A stretch of 64,000 bases of DNA from Blattamonas nauphoetae (Eukaryota; Preaxostyla; Oxymonadida). Both the position numbers and the translations under genes were made by a program. The stretch is from positions 148,407 through 212,406 of the forward strand of contig JARBJD010000112.1 of the NCBI GenBank assembly GCA_033064195.1, read 5' to 3'. Below the pieces are notes generated by a model. It saw only the letters and a list, made by a program, of their open reading frames with translations, was not told the DNA's origin and made no database searches. This document shows, piece by piece, positions 11,792-23,763 of the stretch; position 1 is the stretch's first letter, and the number at the start of each line of letters is the position of its first letter.

Positions 11792-13811
11792 ATGGATCCA
11801 CCAAGTACGTCCGACTCTGACACCGTACTCCAGGAAGATCTTGAAGCTATCCAACAAATATATCGAGATTACCAGGATGTTGGCCTCTTTCTTTTTTGCT
11901 CATCTCAATCAGCTTCCACAGTTGCTTCAGCAGATTCAACAACAATATGAGCCTGTAATCTATCAGTTATCACTGATGAATGAAAATTTAAAACAACAAA
12001 TTCAATCATTAAGCTCCAAGGAATACGCCAATCAACAGTCTCTTCTTATGATTAATCATACCTTTTTCCAGAGAATTCGATTCTATTTTAGTAGGTCTTC
12101 AACAACTTGCCTCTCAGGAAAAACAGACCATTGCACAGATAGTCAATGTTTGTTCCACCAATTATTTCTTCTCGTACAGGAATATGAAAGCAAAATATCA
12201 ACAATGCAGCAGAACACACATGATTTAATCATCCAACATAACCGGGAACTCCTCGATGCAAAGAACGAAAACCATTCTGAACGACTCAAATTGAACAACG
12301 AGATTGAACTGCTCACCATGAAGAACAGCACACTTCAAAGGCAGGTACAGCTCCTCAATGAACAATTTGGGGTGAGAATGGATTCTTTTGCAATGTCATC
12401 GACGATGGCAGCACAAGGAGGACCACAGAACGTTGATCAATTAAAGGGGGTCATCTCTGAGCTTCAAAATGAACTGCGTGAAGCACAGAATGAGAGACAA
12501 TTCCAACGCGAGCGGGAAGAAAGACTTCAAACTGAGAATGAAACCCGAATGAAGGAAGAAATGCGCCGGAGAATCGAGGCTGAGAATGAAAAGAGGGAGA
12601 TGGAGAGCGAGTTGTATCGTCTCAGGCGAGAAAACGAGTTGTTGTGTGAGTCTTCACCAGCAGCCATTCGACGGGAAGCAACAGGTCATCGTCCAAATAT
12701 CCGGAAGAGCAAAAAGACAGTTCGAGCAGCAGACACGGATCACTCGGAGAGTGACGAACACTCCAAAACATCGGACGATTCGATGGACGAGTTCTTCCCA
12801 TCCACACCGCACATCAGCCAGAGTGCAATCAACGAGAAGGATGGATCAAGACTGAAACCATCCGGCGTCCACAACCAACCACTTCAGCACAAACCAGACT
12901 CCCCGCAGTCGCTCTCCTCGCACGTCATCCCGTTCGCATCGTACCCACAATCGAACCCGCAGATGCACACTGGCCATCTCCCACCAGAACCACGACAATC
13001 TGACGCAGATGAAGCCGACGTGCTTGATGATTCACAACGGACCACTCTCACACAGATGGAAGTGAAACTGCAGAATGTGTTGGAGGAGAAAGAGAAACTG
13101 CAGCAGAAGCTGCTCAAGAAGAATGAAGAGGAGAAGCTCCTTCAGAAAACATTGGAAGAGGAGAATCAGAAGGTGGCTGAACTTGAAGCAAAGATTAGGT
13201 CACTTCTGAACTCGCTACAAAGTCCGCTTGAAGACCCGAATCGAAAGGACGAATCCACACCGCAATGCCACCTGACATACTCCGAGCTGTTTGAAGAAAA
13301 ACAGAAACAGGAGGAAGTGTTCCGAAGGGAAAGCGAGAGTCTGCGGAAGAGACAACGGGAACTCCAAATTGATCTTCAGAACGCATTGATGAGGGCTCAG
13401 AAGTTGGAACAGGGTCGCCAGTCTTCAGACCACCCATCTTCGAAGCCAACACGAAGCCAACAGCCTGCGTCTGATACGCAGACGAAAGAAAAGATGACGA
13501 AACTGAAGGAACTTGTGAAGGTGATGAAGGAACAGCTGATCGGACGAGAGAGGGAGATTAATGAGCTGAAACTGACCATCACCACTCTGCGTGAGGAGGT
13601 CGAGATGAAGAAGAAGGTCATTGACACGTACAAGTTGAACCTTGCAGCCGAAATGAGGAAAGGAAGGACGGGCTCCACATCGTTGGAGACCAAACCAACA
13701 CCACTAAAGGAGGAGGACGAACCCCAACGGAGCTCGAGGGAGGAGAAGGAGGAGGAGGAAGAAAGTGGAAATGCAGAGAGTGAACACGAGGAAGAATCGG
13801 AGGAATTTTAA
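11792..13811 (+). CDS. Long coiled-coil protein, about 650 aa
   Basis: From ATG 11,792 the first exon gives an acidic start ending IQQIYRDYQD. Short introns at about 11,879-11,915, 12,040-12,072 and 12,150-12,180 remove frame breaks and join heptad-rich segments, for example ANQQ-EFDSILVGLQQLASQEK and IVN-EYESKISTMQQ. The rest (to TAA 13,809) is a long coiled coil rich in Glu, Lys, Gln and Arg, with a central low-complexity Ser/Pro/His segment (about 12,640-13,010), two more coiled-coil blocks, and a very acidic tail. No catalytic domain is visible. Such proteins are usually cytoskeletal, centrosomal or golgin-like, but nothing in the sequence chooses among these. Confidence 0.72.
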
Positions 13812-13910
13812 TTCAATTAATGTTCATTTCATTTCACCTCTTGATTGTGAAAACAAAGCACATCCAAATCATGTCAGTGAAAAAGAAGAGCGACAGAATC
13901 AAAGACCACA

Positions 13911-16900
13911 TCAGGAGAGATGTGGTTTCAATGATGGGTCGAGGTATTCCGACCTCCCCGAAAGGATGAACATGTACAAATTGAACGTCAGCTTTGGAGG
14001 AGTGACCGGCTGTTTCCGAGCACGCTGTTTGTGTGCATTTGCACTGAACTGACTGCTGAGATAGACAATCCGCTCCTCAATCGATGGTGTGACCACTGGT
14101 TTGACGAGCGTCAGAGAGACACCAGGGAACTTCTCCCGACAGTTGGCGACAATGGAATCTTGGATACGGTAATCCCATCGCACGTCGAGGAAGTAGATGT
14201 GGGTATTCTGCGGCGACACAACGCAGGCAGTGTGGTTGAAGAAACCGAGGATTGCGCGGCTTGATTTGTGTGTGGATCTTGGGTCGTTCTGCCAGGAGAA
14301 AGGGATCTGTGCTCTGTCCAACTCTTCTGCAAGGAGCACCAGGACATTGTGCCACTGAGAGAGAACAAGCACTGAGGCGTTCTGAGGGAGTCGGCCTGTG
14401 ATGAAGTTGAAGAGATGAGCAAATTTTGTGGAATGACCTCTGGTTGCATCTGGAGTGTTGGTGAATTCGTTGATGGATGAGATTTCCGAGTCTGCCATGT
14501 TTGACAGAGTATTATCAGACGACGAGTCGTCCTGCAGGATGCGTTCCTTCATCCGCTGGTGTTGTCGGAGTTTGATGGCCTGCTGCTCCGTGCTGCTCAA
14601 CGTCTCGTAGACTCGTGTGAATGTGTCAATTGGTGCCACGTGGACAGGTCTTTGACGTTTTGATTGTGAACGGGGAACCTTTGCAACGCTTTCTGTTTTC
14701 GGTGCCCTGGTCGGTGCTGCTCTCTTTCTCTTCTTTCCGACAGCCTCTGGAGATGACAACTCTTCGTCCTGTTCACCAGAAAGAGAGGCATCAAAATCAG
14801 GTGACGTGATCGGTCTCCGTTTTGTGTGTTGTTTATTTTCTGGCTTTTTCGGTGAAGACCGAGCAAGTGAGGGCTCATCCTCTCTGATCCGCTCCGACAC
14901 AAGCCCAAGAATGAGTCTTCCTGTTCGGATTGATATGAGAACGTGCATGCCTTGGAGGAGAGCCAATGGAAGGAGAGAGGTATCAGACACTACTTCCGAG
15001 CACACTGGACAATGCGTCTTGCCAGGACCAGCCTGCGCGAAGGGTGCGTCTTTGTAGACTTTCCAACAGAAAAGGCAGACAATGTGCTGACAAGGGGTGG
15101 CAAGAGGGATTGCCATCATTTTGTGACACATTGAACAGACACGCGTGAAAAGGTAGTGAAGTGTGTAAGGGATGTGAAGTTGAACGAGCGAGAAGGGATG
15201 CGTGGGAACTGGGAATGTTGCTTTTTGGGATTGAAACATTTTGTTTTCTGAAGGAATGTCCACCGTGTGTGGTTGAAAAGATGGTTGGAACAGAATGTTT
15301 GGGGCGGATTGATCCGATGGCAGAGTCCGAAGCAGTGTCTTCGCGAGAACTGACCCTGTCCATCCCAACGTCTCGCCGTCGAAGTCTTCTTGCGGCTCGG
15401 GGGCTTGATATGTTTGGGACGAGACAGGTGAAAGAGGAGGCAGACTAACGTTCTGACGTGTCCGCAGGTGTTGTGCACGCCGAGCCACTCGTCGGCTGAT
15501 CCGTTTGGGGTTGAGTGTGGGGATGGCCTGAGCCTGCTCGTCGTCGATCATGATGTTCATGTCATTGTCTCGGACAATGGCGTAGAACAAGCCGTCTGGG
15601 TTGTATGGGGCTTCGGGGATGGAGGAGAGGAGAGACTTTGGATCTTCGAGAGCGACAGATGAGCGTCGGAGAGCTTTGGCCGCCACGGGATGGATGCGTC
15701 GGCGTAGAAATCGTTTGAGAGGGAAGCTGGTTGGCGAATGTTGGGATGGTTGAGGAGACGTTGAGGTGGGAGAGAGGGAAACAGAACGGACTCGTTCATC
15801 AGAAGGATCAGATGAATGAGCATGAGGTCGTCGATCGGACGAAGAGGAGGGCGTCTGAGAACTGAAAGTATACCCGAGCGGCGCGTGTGTTTCTAAGATG
15901 GGAGAGAACGGCTCAAATTTGGGGTGTTCCTTCGGAGAGAGCGATTTCGTTTTGAGTGAGCCGTCGTGTTTGTGTTCTGATGCTGTCTTGAGGTGTTCGT
16001 AGATAAAGGGATACGTCTGTTTGAATGTCGGCTCACTTTTGACTGTGTGCGAATGTTTGAGAATTGGCTTGCGTTTGGTCGAATGTGCCGTTGGGAGGAG
16101 AGGCTCATGTTTGACTGGATGCTCGTGTTTGAGAATGGGTTCGCGTTTGATGGAGTATTCTTGCTTGATGGGGAGTGGAAGGAGTTGAGAAATGGGCCAG
16201 GGTGTCGGGACGACCATCGAGATCTTGTTCGCATGATTTATGTTGACTTTCGTATCTTCAAGTTTTGGCTCGGTAGATCCTGCCAGTTTCGTGACTTGCT
16301 TGAACCTGCCCGTATCTTTCTCTTCGTCGGATGTTTCTTGATGGTCATGAACTGATGAATCGTTTTGAGACGACTCGCTCGAATGTGCTGAGATTCTCGT
16401 GTCTGGTCGTACTCCCCCCTTCAGTCTTGGCAGCGATGTTGGGAGCGGTGTAGTTTGGATTTGGCCGGCGAAATATCCGTTTTCTTCAGCAAAGACAGGT
16501 CGAACATGTGCTTGATTCTCAATGGCAGTGAGAGATTTGTCAGACAACCACAAATTCATGGTGTGAGGAAAACTGAACGAAGGAAGAGTAACAAGATGGT
16601 CTTCCTGGAGAAGGAGGCGATAGAGGAGAGTCGGGTGGATGCAGGACTGATGGAGGCGGATGAAGTAATCTGTGCTCGAATCCAGAACATCATCCTTCAA
16701 CGACGAGTCCGACGCAAAACGTTTGAAGAGGCAGTGGACTTCGTAAGCAGAGGACAGCTCGAGACCCGCGTAGAAGTCACGTTCGGGGACTGAAAGGACG
16801 ACCTTCTCGTGAAGAACAGTCACACCGTCCCAGCTGCCATTGGGATCTCTCGTCCGCTGAAGAACAAGGCCTCGCAGGTTCTTGCGATGGGAGAGACGGT

Positions 16901-17658
16901 TGACTTGGAGGAAGGTGAGCATCTCGACGAGATGTGTGGGCGACTTCTCGACGAGAGGGTTTGTAAGAATCCATCGATTGGTGGCTTGAATGCAGAGTGT
17001 CGCTTTGAGCTTTCCCGAGCGTGTTCCCTTTCCTGCAGTTGGTTGGCTGAGGACTGCTCGATGCCATTTAACAGAGAACGCTGGCCAACTGGCAGTTCCG
17101 AGATCAAAAAATTCTTTCTGCTGACCAGAATCGAGAAGCCCCCAAAGGTCACTCAGTTCCAACATCGGATCAAACTCGATGGGCCGACTCTGAAATGGGC
17201 AGCGGAATCCTTTGTTCTTCAGCATTGTCCGCATTCTCGGCCATTGCTCAAGTGAGATTCTCTGGTTGGTTTTGAATGAAATCCATTCGATGATGGAGGC
17301 AAGTTGGGACATGAGAGATGTGTAGGTGACGAGCATGATGTCGCATTCAAACAGTTTCTCTTTGTAACTTTTTCCGTCTTGCCATGAAAACATAGATGTT
17401 GATTGTGGGATCTTAAACCCACATCTGTTTGCATCCGGACAATATGTGCGAAAGAAACTTGGTGAGGTGCGGAAGTTGTTGATCTGTTTCATCCAATGTT
17501 GGAGTGTCGTTTTAGACGTAACAATAATGGTACCAACGGATCGAGCAAACAGTGGGGGAGTGTGCACTGGCTGTTGGTGGGGGATTGTGTTCAGGTGTTC
17601 GTTGATCCAGGTGGAATAAGAATGTGTGTTTTGTGGATAAGATTTTGATGCCAAATTG
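13911..17658 (-). pseudogene. SNF2/RING/helicase-C protein (Rad5/SHPRH-like), 5'-truncated, motif-less
   Basis: Domain order matches Rad5/Rad16/SHPRH-type SNF2 proteins, in which a RING finger sits between the two helicase lobes. The N-terminal lobe has IIVTSKTTLQHW (motif Ia region, residues 43-54 of this frame) and CDIMLVTYTSL, but the DEAH position reads VLSQPTAG (201-208) and the LTGTP position reads LTNPL (230-234). A C3HC4 RING with paired CxxC and a CQH core lies at about 15,140-14,990. The second lobe keeps VLVLSQWHNVLVLLAEEL, while the motif VI region has no HRxGQ. A central lysine-rich tract carries repeated psi-K-x-E sites. Motif I should lie upstream, but the frame is cut at 17,658 where the repeat array begins. 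It is either a pseudogene or an ATP-independent RING scaffold. Confidence 0.7.
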
Positions 17659-17738
17659 GATCTGATGAGTTCATTTCAATCACTTTGGTATCTGCCTCAA
17701 TCACAATCACTGGGAGTTCCTCAGCAGTCGAGCTTCTC
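17658..17738 (+). repeat. Displaced 80-bp scrap of the TmcB-like gene at the array edge
   Basis: This segment matches 19,077-19,157 (and the equivalent positions in units 2 and 3) with one mismatch, then joins directly to the first base of unit 1 through a CTC overlap. It makes a chimeric frame into the downstream exon. It looks like the remnant of a mostly deleted extra unit, or an assembly junction. Confidence 0.75.
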
Positions 17739-17741
17739 CTC

Positions 17742-17918
17742 TCACAGGCGATGAAGGCGAGTGTTGGCATTTACGTTGTGCTGTGCATCGACGACGTGGT
17801 GCATGTGAATGACCCCCGCGGCGGGCTGCTCTCGCTGTTCGTGTCGGAGAAGAGCGAGGACGAGAAGAAACGAGAAGCGCTGGACTCACAGAAGGAAGAT
17901 GAATCGGAACCCGAGTGA
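17742..17918 (+). CDS. Hypothetical exon, unit 1 copy
   Basis: This exon reads MKASVGIYVVLCIDDVVHV...GGLLSLF followed by an acidic, charged tail ending SEPE and TGA. It is identical or nearly so in three places (34,478-34,633 and 50,293-50,466). Here its upstream part is replaced by the displaced TmcB scrap, so only the 3' exon remains. No family recognised. Confidence 0.35.
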   Translation, partial: SQAMKASVGIYVVLCIDDVVHVNDPRGGLLSLFVSEKSEDEKKREALDSQKEDESEPE

Positions 17919-17919
17919 G

Positions 17920-18322
17920 GGGGATGGGAAGGGAATTATCGAGTGAAAGCATCTTATCGATTGCAAAGATTGAACAAAATGAAACCGTGGGAGAGAGGGT
18001 GAAAAGTTATTTATCCGCGTGCATCAACTTCGAGAAGAATTGGGAGAATGATCGTGCTTTTCGATCACAATGGCTTGAGTAAATCTAAGGAGAGAAAACT
18101 TCGAGAAAGAGAGAAAGAAAGACACTGTAAGTTAGAAACTCATTTCTCAATTGAGTTATATCCCCTCCATAGTTGGAGTGAACGTTCGTGAATTGGTTCA
18201 TGGGCACGATCATTCATTTCTCATGAACACGTCACTTCTTTGACTTATCTCTTCAAACAATAGTTACAGACGATGAAAGCAATAGTTTTTGAAAACCATG
18301 ACAATAAAAAAATATTCAAGGA
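17920..18322. other. Non-coding interval
   Basis: This is AT-rich DNA with purine-rich runs (GAGAGAAAGAAAG near 18,105) between the hypothetical exon and the inverted repeat at the 3' end of the TmcB-like gene. It is repeated in units 2 and 3. I see no gene in it. Confidence 0.5.
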
Positions 18323-18400
18323 GGGGATTGAACCTTTGAGCTTCATTCGTCCATTTAGCACTTTAGTCGTACATTTAGCAAAGCCCAGGATCTCGACAGG
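18305..18400 (-). repeat. Inverted repeat arm with B-box-like motif (left arm, unit 1)
   Basis: Read on the minus strand this about 90-bp segment resembles 31,015-31,065 plus 31,975-32,025 on the plus strand (and 47,740-47,835 in unit 2): GGGCTTTGCTAAATG, then TGCTAAATGGACGAAT, then GGTTCAATCC and a T-run. GGTTCAAnYCC is a pol III B-box consensus, so it may be a decayed tRNA-derived sequence. It no longer folds as a tRNA by eye. A third copy is near 50,855-50,950 and a fourth near 35,040-35,130. Confidence 0.5.
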
Positions 18401-21400
18401 TTGTTATCAGCAGGGGAGATTGCCTCCAGAATTAAACTGCTCATGGGCACGATTGGGTTGGACAGTTCGAAGTACGGTCCGTACTCCCTGAAGCACCCGG
18501 GAAGATCAAGGAACAGATTGATTGGGATGAGCGACGGAGAAAGGAGCTTCTCAGATGGGAGTTGAGGATTCGAGGAGAGGGGAGATGGAGTGGCTGTTTG
18601 GAGAGGAACCGAGGGAGTTGTTTCGCGTGCGAGTTGCATCGAAAGATTGTCTGAGCCAGAAACTGCTTCGCTGAATGCTGTTCGTTGCGTCAGTGTGAAC
18701 TCGACCGACGGTTTCGGGGAGGGGGAGTTGGAGTGAGGCTGATTTGTTTGTGCTTTCTTTTCTGCATTCTCAGAATCCGAGTCGGAATCTGTCTGTTCGT
18801 CTGAGTCGACACTCCTCTTTCGACTGCTCTTCAGATTGTTCCATTGTGTCTTCGTGTAAACTCGACGAGCAATGCAGGATGGCGCTTCTGTGGTCATCGT
18901 CGTGTGCAGCTTCAGTGTTGTCGTCCTCGTCCTCCTCTTTCGAAGCATCAAAAGCGTCTGCTTCCTCAAACTTGTCAACGCTCTCGTTCTCGACCACTTC
19001 ATGCAGAACGATGGATGGAGTAATTGTCGAGACACTTCCCGAAAGCACCTCTCCCCCATTCATTGTCACTTCGATCGGATCTGATGAGTTCATTTCAATC
19101 ACTTTGGTATCTGCCTCAATCACAATCGCTGGGAGTTCCTCAGCAGTCGAGCTTCTCATCAAAACTGTCGCTTTCTTCGGAGCCGGATGATGGTGATGGT
19201 CGAATCTGTCCATCTCGTCCTCGTCCTCGTCCTCCATCGTTAGACGGGACAGCAGATCCTTCGCAACCTTCTTCGGACAGTCAATGAACTTTCGCATGGC
19301 CGCCATTCGATGTTTGTGATATGCGCTCGCTGTTAACACGAAGGCTAACGAGATGGCGACGAAGAAGACGACGCAGCACACCACACACGATATGATCGTC
19401 ACAACGAGGAGGATATGGAGGTCGGTTTCGAGTGACACGGAGAGAGTGGTAGCGGCCTGTTTGGTGGTTTCAATCAGAACGACAAGGATGTTCAGATCGA
19501 CGAAGCTCAGCGAGGGTTGGGTGAGAGGATCGGAGGTGTTTGGATGGAGTGTAATGTCAGCACAGGCATTGGCCAGAATTCGAGATGCGGTCATCAAACT
19601 CGTCTCCTTCACTCCCATCCTTCCCACTGATCCTCCGTCGACATGCCCAAACTGGACAGGTCGACCAGAATTTATGAAGAGGTCCCTGCTGGACTGGCTC
19701 GGAGCAAACCTGTACGCTGTTTCCAGTTGGACAGAAATCTCTTCGGCGTTCTCAGAAAGGACGGAGGTGATCGTGTCGAGTGATGGGAGCACCCGAACTC
19801 CATTCAGCATGTCTGGCGAGGAGTCTTGTTGACGTCGGAGGTATTGTGCGTAGAGGAGTGTGTGCGAGAACAGCTGTCCCAAACTCGTCGACAAAATCAG
19901 ACATTCAACTGCAGCGACGGTGTTGGAGAACGTCAGTATGGTGTACACAAACGACCCAATCATGATGACAAGGGCGGCAGTGCAACGAAAATGATGACTG
20001 GCCAGAACGATCGGAAATATGCCCAGTCTCGCTGTGGCCCGATGTCGTCCAGTTCCAACCCAACTCCTCGTCTTTTCCGCTTTGTTCTTCCCCCTTCCCC
20101 TCTCGCTCCTCGCTTTCATCCGACCACTCCCTCCTGACCCAAGACTTGGTCGTGATCCCATCGACTGCCCTTCTTCCGTGCTCAGTGTTGACGCCCCTTC
20201 CAGCTGTGTCGCTCGGTTGAACAGGATCTGTGCTGTCTCGTCGTCTCTGTCCACATCTCGGAAGAGAACACCAACGGCTCGCAGAAGTATCGTGTTGTCT
20301 GGATCTCGTTTCAGGAGGGCTTGATGCAGTTTTTTCGCTTCGTCCGAATGTGCCCAAACTGATGCGAGAAGCTTCATTACTCGCTCTCCATCCACGTGAT
20401 CTTTCGAAAGAATCGTCCACACCTGCCGAAGGTACTTCTTGGCAAGCTCGCAGTGCCGTTGTGCTTTCTCCATCTGCCCTCTTAACATTCCTGACACCGA
20501 TCCCATCTCTCCATTCTCGCCCATCCGCCCTCTCTCCATCTCTCTCACAAACAAGAAATAGAGATAACGTTCGGGGATCGATGGAACATTCTGGCGAGCG
20601 CTTCCGAACGATTCCAACACCTGCAAATCATCATTCACGACTCCCCAGTTGAACACACCCGACAAGGTCCAGAACGACGAAGAGGTGTTCAGTCGCGCGT
20701 GTTGTTCTGCATCGACTGACTCGCAAAAACAACAAACTCATCTTTGTTCCGGAGTGATTTGTCTGTCAGGAATTTGATACCAGCGGCAAGTCTGCCCAAT
20801 GAGTTTGTTTTCGGAGTGACGAAGTGGCGTGTTTGTTTGGGAGCGATTGGGGAGATGATTGGGGGTGAGTTGAGAGTAGAAGTGGGTTCAGTGATGCGAG
20901 GTGTGTGCTGGTAGCTCATCACTTTCACTTCGTCGTCTTTGTCCGTGAGAAGCTCCAGTTTTGTGTTCTGGTGCACAAACCATCGTTTTCGGGCAAGTTA
21001 GTTCGTTCCAAGAAAAACGAGAATCACAAGGCCGAACGAAAGAATGACGAAAACCACAACGAATAAGACTCCAAGGAACGGCAGGTGTGAGATGCGTGGA
21101 GAGACAGAGTGAGACACGAGTGACAGACATATCAGGGCAGACGTGCAGGCGAACAGGGCAGCGTGGAACGCGTTTCCGTCGGGCGAGTAAAAAGGCTGTT
21201 TGAAGGCATACCACGATGAAAGAAGAATGAAAAGAACAATTCCCGCAACAGCCAGAGGGACAAGATGGTTGATGAGAAGTGACGGCAGGATCATAAAGAG
21301 AGTGGCAATGAACAAAGTTCCAGAGCGATGAGTGCTGGTTAATGAAGCGAATATATCGTCGGTGCGGATGTGGTGCTGATAGACGAAGAGATTGTATTGC

Positions 21401-23763
21401 AGGGCAAACAGCAGATAGACAAGTAAGAGCACGCTTCCGAAGACTAAGTTTGAAATGAACATCCACCCAGAATATTCATAATTCGAGGGAAATGACAGAA
21501 ATTTCGACCCCGTCAAGCAAGGTAACGAGGAAATAAAAGTGTTCACCATTGGGAAGAAGAGGAGATTGAATATTAGCTCAAAAAACAGAGAGGTGAAGTT
21601 GATGAGTCCAGATGGCACTTTCGAATCGTTTAGAACCATAATGGTGAGTGTAGCAACAATGACAAAGCAGGAAATGACGGATAGCCCAAACAGGATATTG
21701 AAAATAACAGCGACAATATCATCACGCCACGTGATTGAGAGGTTCAGATATCTACAACAAGATCCATCACAGGTCAGAATATCTGTGAAAAATGGGACAC
21801 CTGAAGAAATTGTGAAAGTATCTACAAAATGGTTGAGGGGGAGGCCAATTGTCGAACTGCGTTGCCAATCCAACGAAATGGATGCATTGGATCATACTAC
21901 AGAAGAAACGGAGCGGAGAAATTCTTCCAATATGCTGTGCAAGAATCATGTGTAATGCGTTGAAACCTTTGACAGGACTGATCAGCACAAAAGAGGCTGG
22001 AAAGGATGAGAGAACAAGAATGAATAACTTCGTGTCTATTCTGTCGAATCCCGTTGTTCCCATCATAACCACCCCAGAAAGACCCGATACGGAACGTGTC
22101 TGTGATGTGATGTCATCTTCCATTCGTTCAAATGCCACATTCGTATTTTGGTCACCACTGGGTTCGTATGATCAGAGTTTGTATCAATAATCTTGAATAT
22201 TCTCACAAATGACGAAGTTGAACATGAACTGTGTGATGTTCTCTGTATTCTAAAGAGAAGGTCTCCTTGGTCCGTCATTCAAATCTGATTTCTTTCACAT
22301 TTAGTTTGATAGGTGTTTGTCGAGATTATTGAGTGGTTCTGTCAATTTATTTCGTTCACTCCTCACAGAAAACCTCGCTCTCCCCAAACACTCCATCTAT
22401 CGATGAGTTGTGGTGAAAAGAAGACTGATTTGTCTGTGATTCTGGATTGTTCGGTGATTCTGGTTCTCAGTTTGCGGTCGCTGGAGTTTTGACGACTGTT
22501 ATGATGTCACAATTGTATTGTTCTGACCAGTGATAAACAGGATGCGGGATGAAATCGAGATCAGCGAGCATGAAAACGATTTGTTGTCAAGTCTGATTTC
22601 TCTCGGAAGTCTCTCAGTGTTGTTTGTCGACCGGAGAAATGCGTGTAATAGAGCATCAAGAGAATCGAATTTGGTCGGATCTCCTGCATATTCGGACCAC
22701 ATCATCGTGACCATCCAGAAAAGGAATCGCATGACTTTTCTCCCTCGACAACGCTTGGATCGTCGTTTGAAGCCCAACATTTAGGGTTTGATCTTCCTCA
22801 GACAGGTGTCATCGAAAAATGTGTGGATTTTCACTTCGTTGCTGACTGGTGAATGCGAGTTTAAAAAAATGAGTTTCTGATCCATTCTCGGAGGAGGCGA
22901 AATTTGATGGCCAAATTGCTTAAAACATATCGAATAATGACCGAGAAACAACTGATGATGTGAACGACCGTGATTTAACGGCTAGATGCCTGACGAAAGA
23001 AAGGAGATCTTCATCCAATCCTTGATTCTCATTCGTCCATCTCACTTGGAACTTCTGAACACATTGAAGTGATAACGACATCATGAATCACAGATTCGAG
23101 ACATCTAATGGAGGAGGAGTCTGACAGATAACCAGATCGAGGCGATCCAGAAAGCGACGAAAGTCAAGAGAGTGCCGAGAATGTTGAAAGAGGGAAGTTT
23201 GGAGGATTCTGTCTGGGTTGGGGTGGAGTCAGATGGTGACGAAAGATGGAACTGTGGTTGTACTCTGAATCTTTCCGAGATGGTTCAGTTCAGTGAGTTC
23301 TCTCTCAACGGGCACAGATGTCTCACCAACACCTACAACAGCTCACCTGACATCGTCAGTGACACATCTTGTTGACGATACTCGTTCGATTGTCCTTCGT
23401 TTTGAGAAGATTCTGGTGGTTCAGTGCTGTCCAACATGGCAGCAGGATGATACGGTTGAGTTGGGTGTGGTTGTGGTTTATCATCTTTGACACCCTCATG
23501 ACTCTATCATTCAATACATTCACCAATTCCTCCGTCACTTCATCAGTTTCTCTGTTCTTCCTCTTCTCTATTCTTCCTTCTTTTCGCTTCCACGATTCAT
23601 GCATCCCAGCTTCTTCTTCCTGAGTGTGTCTTCTTTGTTGTTGATTGTGTCGATCATCGGAGCACATCCAGTTCACAAACCAGTTAGAGTGCATCGTCAC
23701 TCGAACACAGGCTTCATACATCGCCAAAACTAGAAAGAGGTCAAAACAAGATAAAGCCATCAA
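18355..23763 (-). CDS. TmcB-like multipass membrane/TPR protein, unit 1 copy
   Basis: This is a large spliced gene on the minus strand. The 5' exons (23,763 down to about 21,000) carry many hydrophobic helices, for example NILGTLLTFVAFWIASIWL near 23,130, LFILVLSSFPASFVLI and IFNILFGLSVISCFVIVATL. After a 51-nt intron (GTTTTT...branch-like ACTAAC...CACCAG, about 20,957-21,007) a cytoplasmic region follows, then a TPR-like stretch (about 20,660-20,200) including DPDNTILLRAVGVLFRDV and AQILFNRATQLE. Two further helices (about 19,990 and 19,370) precede the conserved-looking FIDCPKKVAKDLL and an acidic tail. This order fits TmcB/TmcC-like proteins of ciliates and parabasalids. The frame changes near 20,710 and 18,850-18,880 remain unexplained (introns or indels). 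No cyclase domain is seen. Confidence 0.6.

Noticed and set aside
14031-17255. Many plus-strand frames across the SNF2/RING gene.
   Set aside because: They mirror the minus-strand coding sequence and have no motifs of their own.
20200-20665. Adenylyl or guanylyl cyclase fused to the TmcB-like protein.
   Set aside because: No cyclase catalytic motif was seen in any frame of either unit.
3423-21000. Alternative genetic code with TAA/TAG read as glutamine, suggested by TAA inside CR copy A and after the TmcB multipass exon.
   Set aside because: The TmcB case is removed by a 51-nt intron with a branch-like ACTAAC. The CR case is a one-base change from AAA. Frames of 1,460, 1,347 and 1,247 codons contain no TAA/TAG although glutamine is common in them.
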